Positions 6,026 through 7,187 of a stretch of 7,187 nt of DNA are shown here, one piece after another. This DNA comes from Gammaproteobacteria bacterium. Its GTDB lineage: Bacteria; Pseudomonadota; Gammaproteobacteria; Thiohalorhabdales; Thiohalorhabdaceae. Both the position numbers and the translations under genes were made by a program. The notes under the pieces are model-generated. The model was not told the DNA's origin. It made no database searches and was given only the letters and a program-made list of their open reading frames with translations. The DNA lies in assembly GCA_018609925.1 (NCBI GenBank), contig JAHEOG010000219.1, forward strand, positions 1-7,187, given 5' to 3'. The stretch's first letter is position 1. Each line of letters begins with the position of its first letter.

Positions 6026-7186
6026 CAGATACTGTTGCACCATGGCCCGGTCTCCGGCCTCCTCGTTGGCCTCCAGGTAGTCACGGAAGGCGTTCCTCGC
6101 TGCCTCTTCCCGTCCGGCCCGCTCCAGGGCGAGGCCCAGGTCCCGCCGGGTCCCGACGGGGGCGTCGTCATGCTCCAGGGCCTGACGATAGGCCCGCACG
6201 GCGCGGTCGAGGTCGCCCTCCTCGCCCCGCTTCCGGTAGACCTCGCCCTGGTAGTAGCGCAGCACCCCAAGGCCGCGCTCCTGTTCCAGGAGGCGCTCGA
6301 TCACCACCCGGACCCGACAGAGGTGGCCCGCGGTCAGCTCCATGCGCAGCCACCGCTGCCGGTGGGGTAGGGTGGCCTCCAGGAAGTCCGTTTGTCCCTC
6401 TTCCCCCCGGTTTTGAATACCCTGGGCCAGCTCGCGAAGGCTCCGCAGGCGCTCCTCGGATGGCGGATGGGATGCGAACAGGGCCGGGGGCGTGGGCAGG
6501 TCGCAGGCCCGGCGCTCCTCCATCAGGTTGGCCCAGACCTGTGCCGCGGCCCCAGGGGCATAGCCGGCCTCCACCAGGTTGCGCAGGCCCCGGCGATCGG
6601 CCTCCGCCTCCTGATCGCGGGAATAGGCGGCCAGATAGCCCTGAGCCACGAGCTCGCCCACCTGGCTCGGGTCGAACCGCAGGGGGCCTATCGAAGGTCC
6701 GCCCACCCCCCCGAAGGCGGTTCCGAGCTGGGCGGCGAGCAGGACATTGGCCGTGCGCTGGGTGGTCTCGAAGCGCTCCAGGGAGTGGCGCTGGACGTAG
6801 TGGCTGATCTCGTGGCCGATCACGGCGGCGAGCTGGGCCTCGCTCTCGACGCGTAGCAACAGGCCCGTCCAGATCTGCATGAAGCCGTTGGGGGCCATGG
6901 AGGCGTTGAAGTCCGGAATGGCCGCCCCGTAGGGCCGGACGTCGGGGCAGTGCTCGTCGGCCACCCGGCAGGTGACCCGCTCGAGGTAAGCCCTGAGCTC
7001 GGGGCTGTCGATGCGCAGACCGGAGGTAGCGAAGGCGGCCTCGCTGACCCGCGAGACCATCTGGAGCCCCTCTTCAGCCGGCTCCATGGGCCTTTCCGAG
7101 TCCGGGGAGACGGGAGGGGCCTCGGCAGCGCAGCCGATCAGGGCCCCGGTAAGCGCGGCACCGACCGCAAGGCCCGGACCTCTCAT
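6008..7186 (-). CDS. M48 zinc metalloprotease lipoprotein, BepA-like, with TPR-like C-terminus
   Basis: Predicted periplasmic zinc protease of 392 residues that probably takes part in outer-membrane protein quality control, like BepA and LoiP. The N-terminus is a lipoprotein signal with lipobox LIGC and lipidated C19; Ala at +2 points to the outer membrane. The M48 domain (about 40-255) has HEISH (125-129) with catalytic E126 and zinc ligands H125 and H129. The third ligand is E193 in the EAEAD segment (193-197). FASHPPSEERL (237-247) matches the conserved His-Pro loop whose histidine acts as a switch in E. coli BepA. C73 and C80 could form a periplasmic disulfide. Residues about 300-390 carry TPR-like helical pairs, with AVRAYRQALE and AARNAFRDYLE as the clearest helices, presumably a substrate-docking part. 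The ATG lies one base from the window edge; the lipobox position supports it as the real start. First gene of a coupled pair. Confidence 0.92.
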   Translation of the reverse strand: MRGPGLAVGAALTGALIGCAAEAPPVSPDSERPMEPAEEGLQMVSRVSEAAFATSGLRIDSPELRAYLERVTCRVADEHCPDVRPYGAAIPDFNASMAPNGFMQIWTGLLLRVESEAQLAAVIGHEISHYVQRHSLERFETTQRTANVLLAAQLGTAFGGVGGPSIGPLRFDPSQVGELVAQGYLAAYSRDQEAEADRRGLRNLVEAGYAPGAAAQVWANLMEERRACDLPTPPALFASHPPSEERLRSLRELAQGIQNRGEEGQTDFLEATLPHRQRWLRMELTAGHLCRVRVVIERLLEQERGLGVLRYYQGEVYRKRGEEGDLDRAVRAYRQALEHDDAPVGTRRDLGLALERAGREEAARNAFRDYLEANEEAGDRAMVQQYLKELGS

Positions 7187-7187
7187 A

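Overview
The window is G+C-rich (about two-thirds G+C by eye). It has densely packed genes, two OM-type lipoproteins, and c-di-GMP enzymes of a proteobacterial type. This suggests a high-GC, Gram-negative proteobacterium, plausibly a gammaproteobacterium. That placement is an inference from gene style; no rRNA or marker gene is present. I see no tRNA, rRNA, CRISPR array, insertion sequence, integrase or prophage module.

Layout from left to right: (1) an AI-2E/PerM-family multi-spanning membrane transporter on the minus strand (87-1178), with inverted repeats around and beyond its 3' end (16-106). (2) A 163-residue protein of unknown function on the plus strand (1394-1885), divergent from the transporter across 215 bp. 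(3) A membrane-anchored GGDEF diguanylate cyclase on the minus strand (1934-3025). (4) Divergent from it, a cytosolic PAS-PAS-GGDEF-EAL protein on the plus strand (3259 or 3313 to 5388). (5) A convergent minus-strand pair: a BepA-like M48 metalloprotease lipoprotein with a C-terminal TPR-like region (6008-7186), followed by a small uncharacterised lipoprotein (5439-6008). The stop of the first and the start of the second share one base (TGATG).

The centre of the window is a c-di-GMP pair: a membrane cyclase and a soluble composite GGDEF-EAL protein transcribed divergently from one short spacer. Both GGDEF domains read GGDEL and both keep an RxxD inhibitory site. The EAL domain keeps every catalytic residue I can locate. 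The simplest reading is a local make/break module for c-di-GMP in which the first PAS domain of the composite protein is the sensory input. That PAS domain resembles a LOV domain but has proline where the photoactive cysteine would be. The right-hand pair is an envelope quality-control unit whose two proteins are probably made in a coupled way.

I found no clear previously undescribed system. The items most worth a second look are the cysteine-less LOV-like domain, the orphan 163-residue protein, the shared spacer of the c-di-GMP pair with its 10-bp direct repeat, and the protease-lipoprotein coupling.
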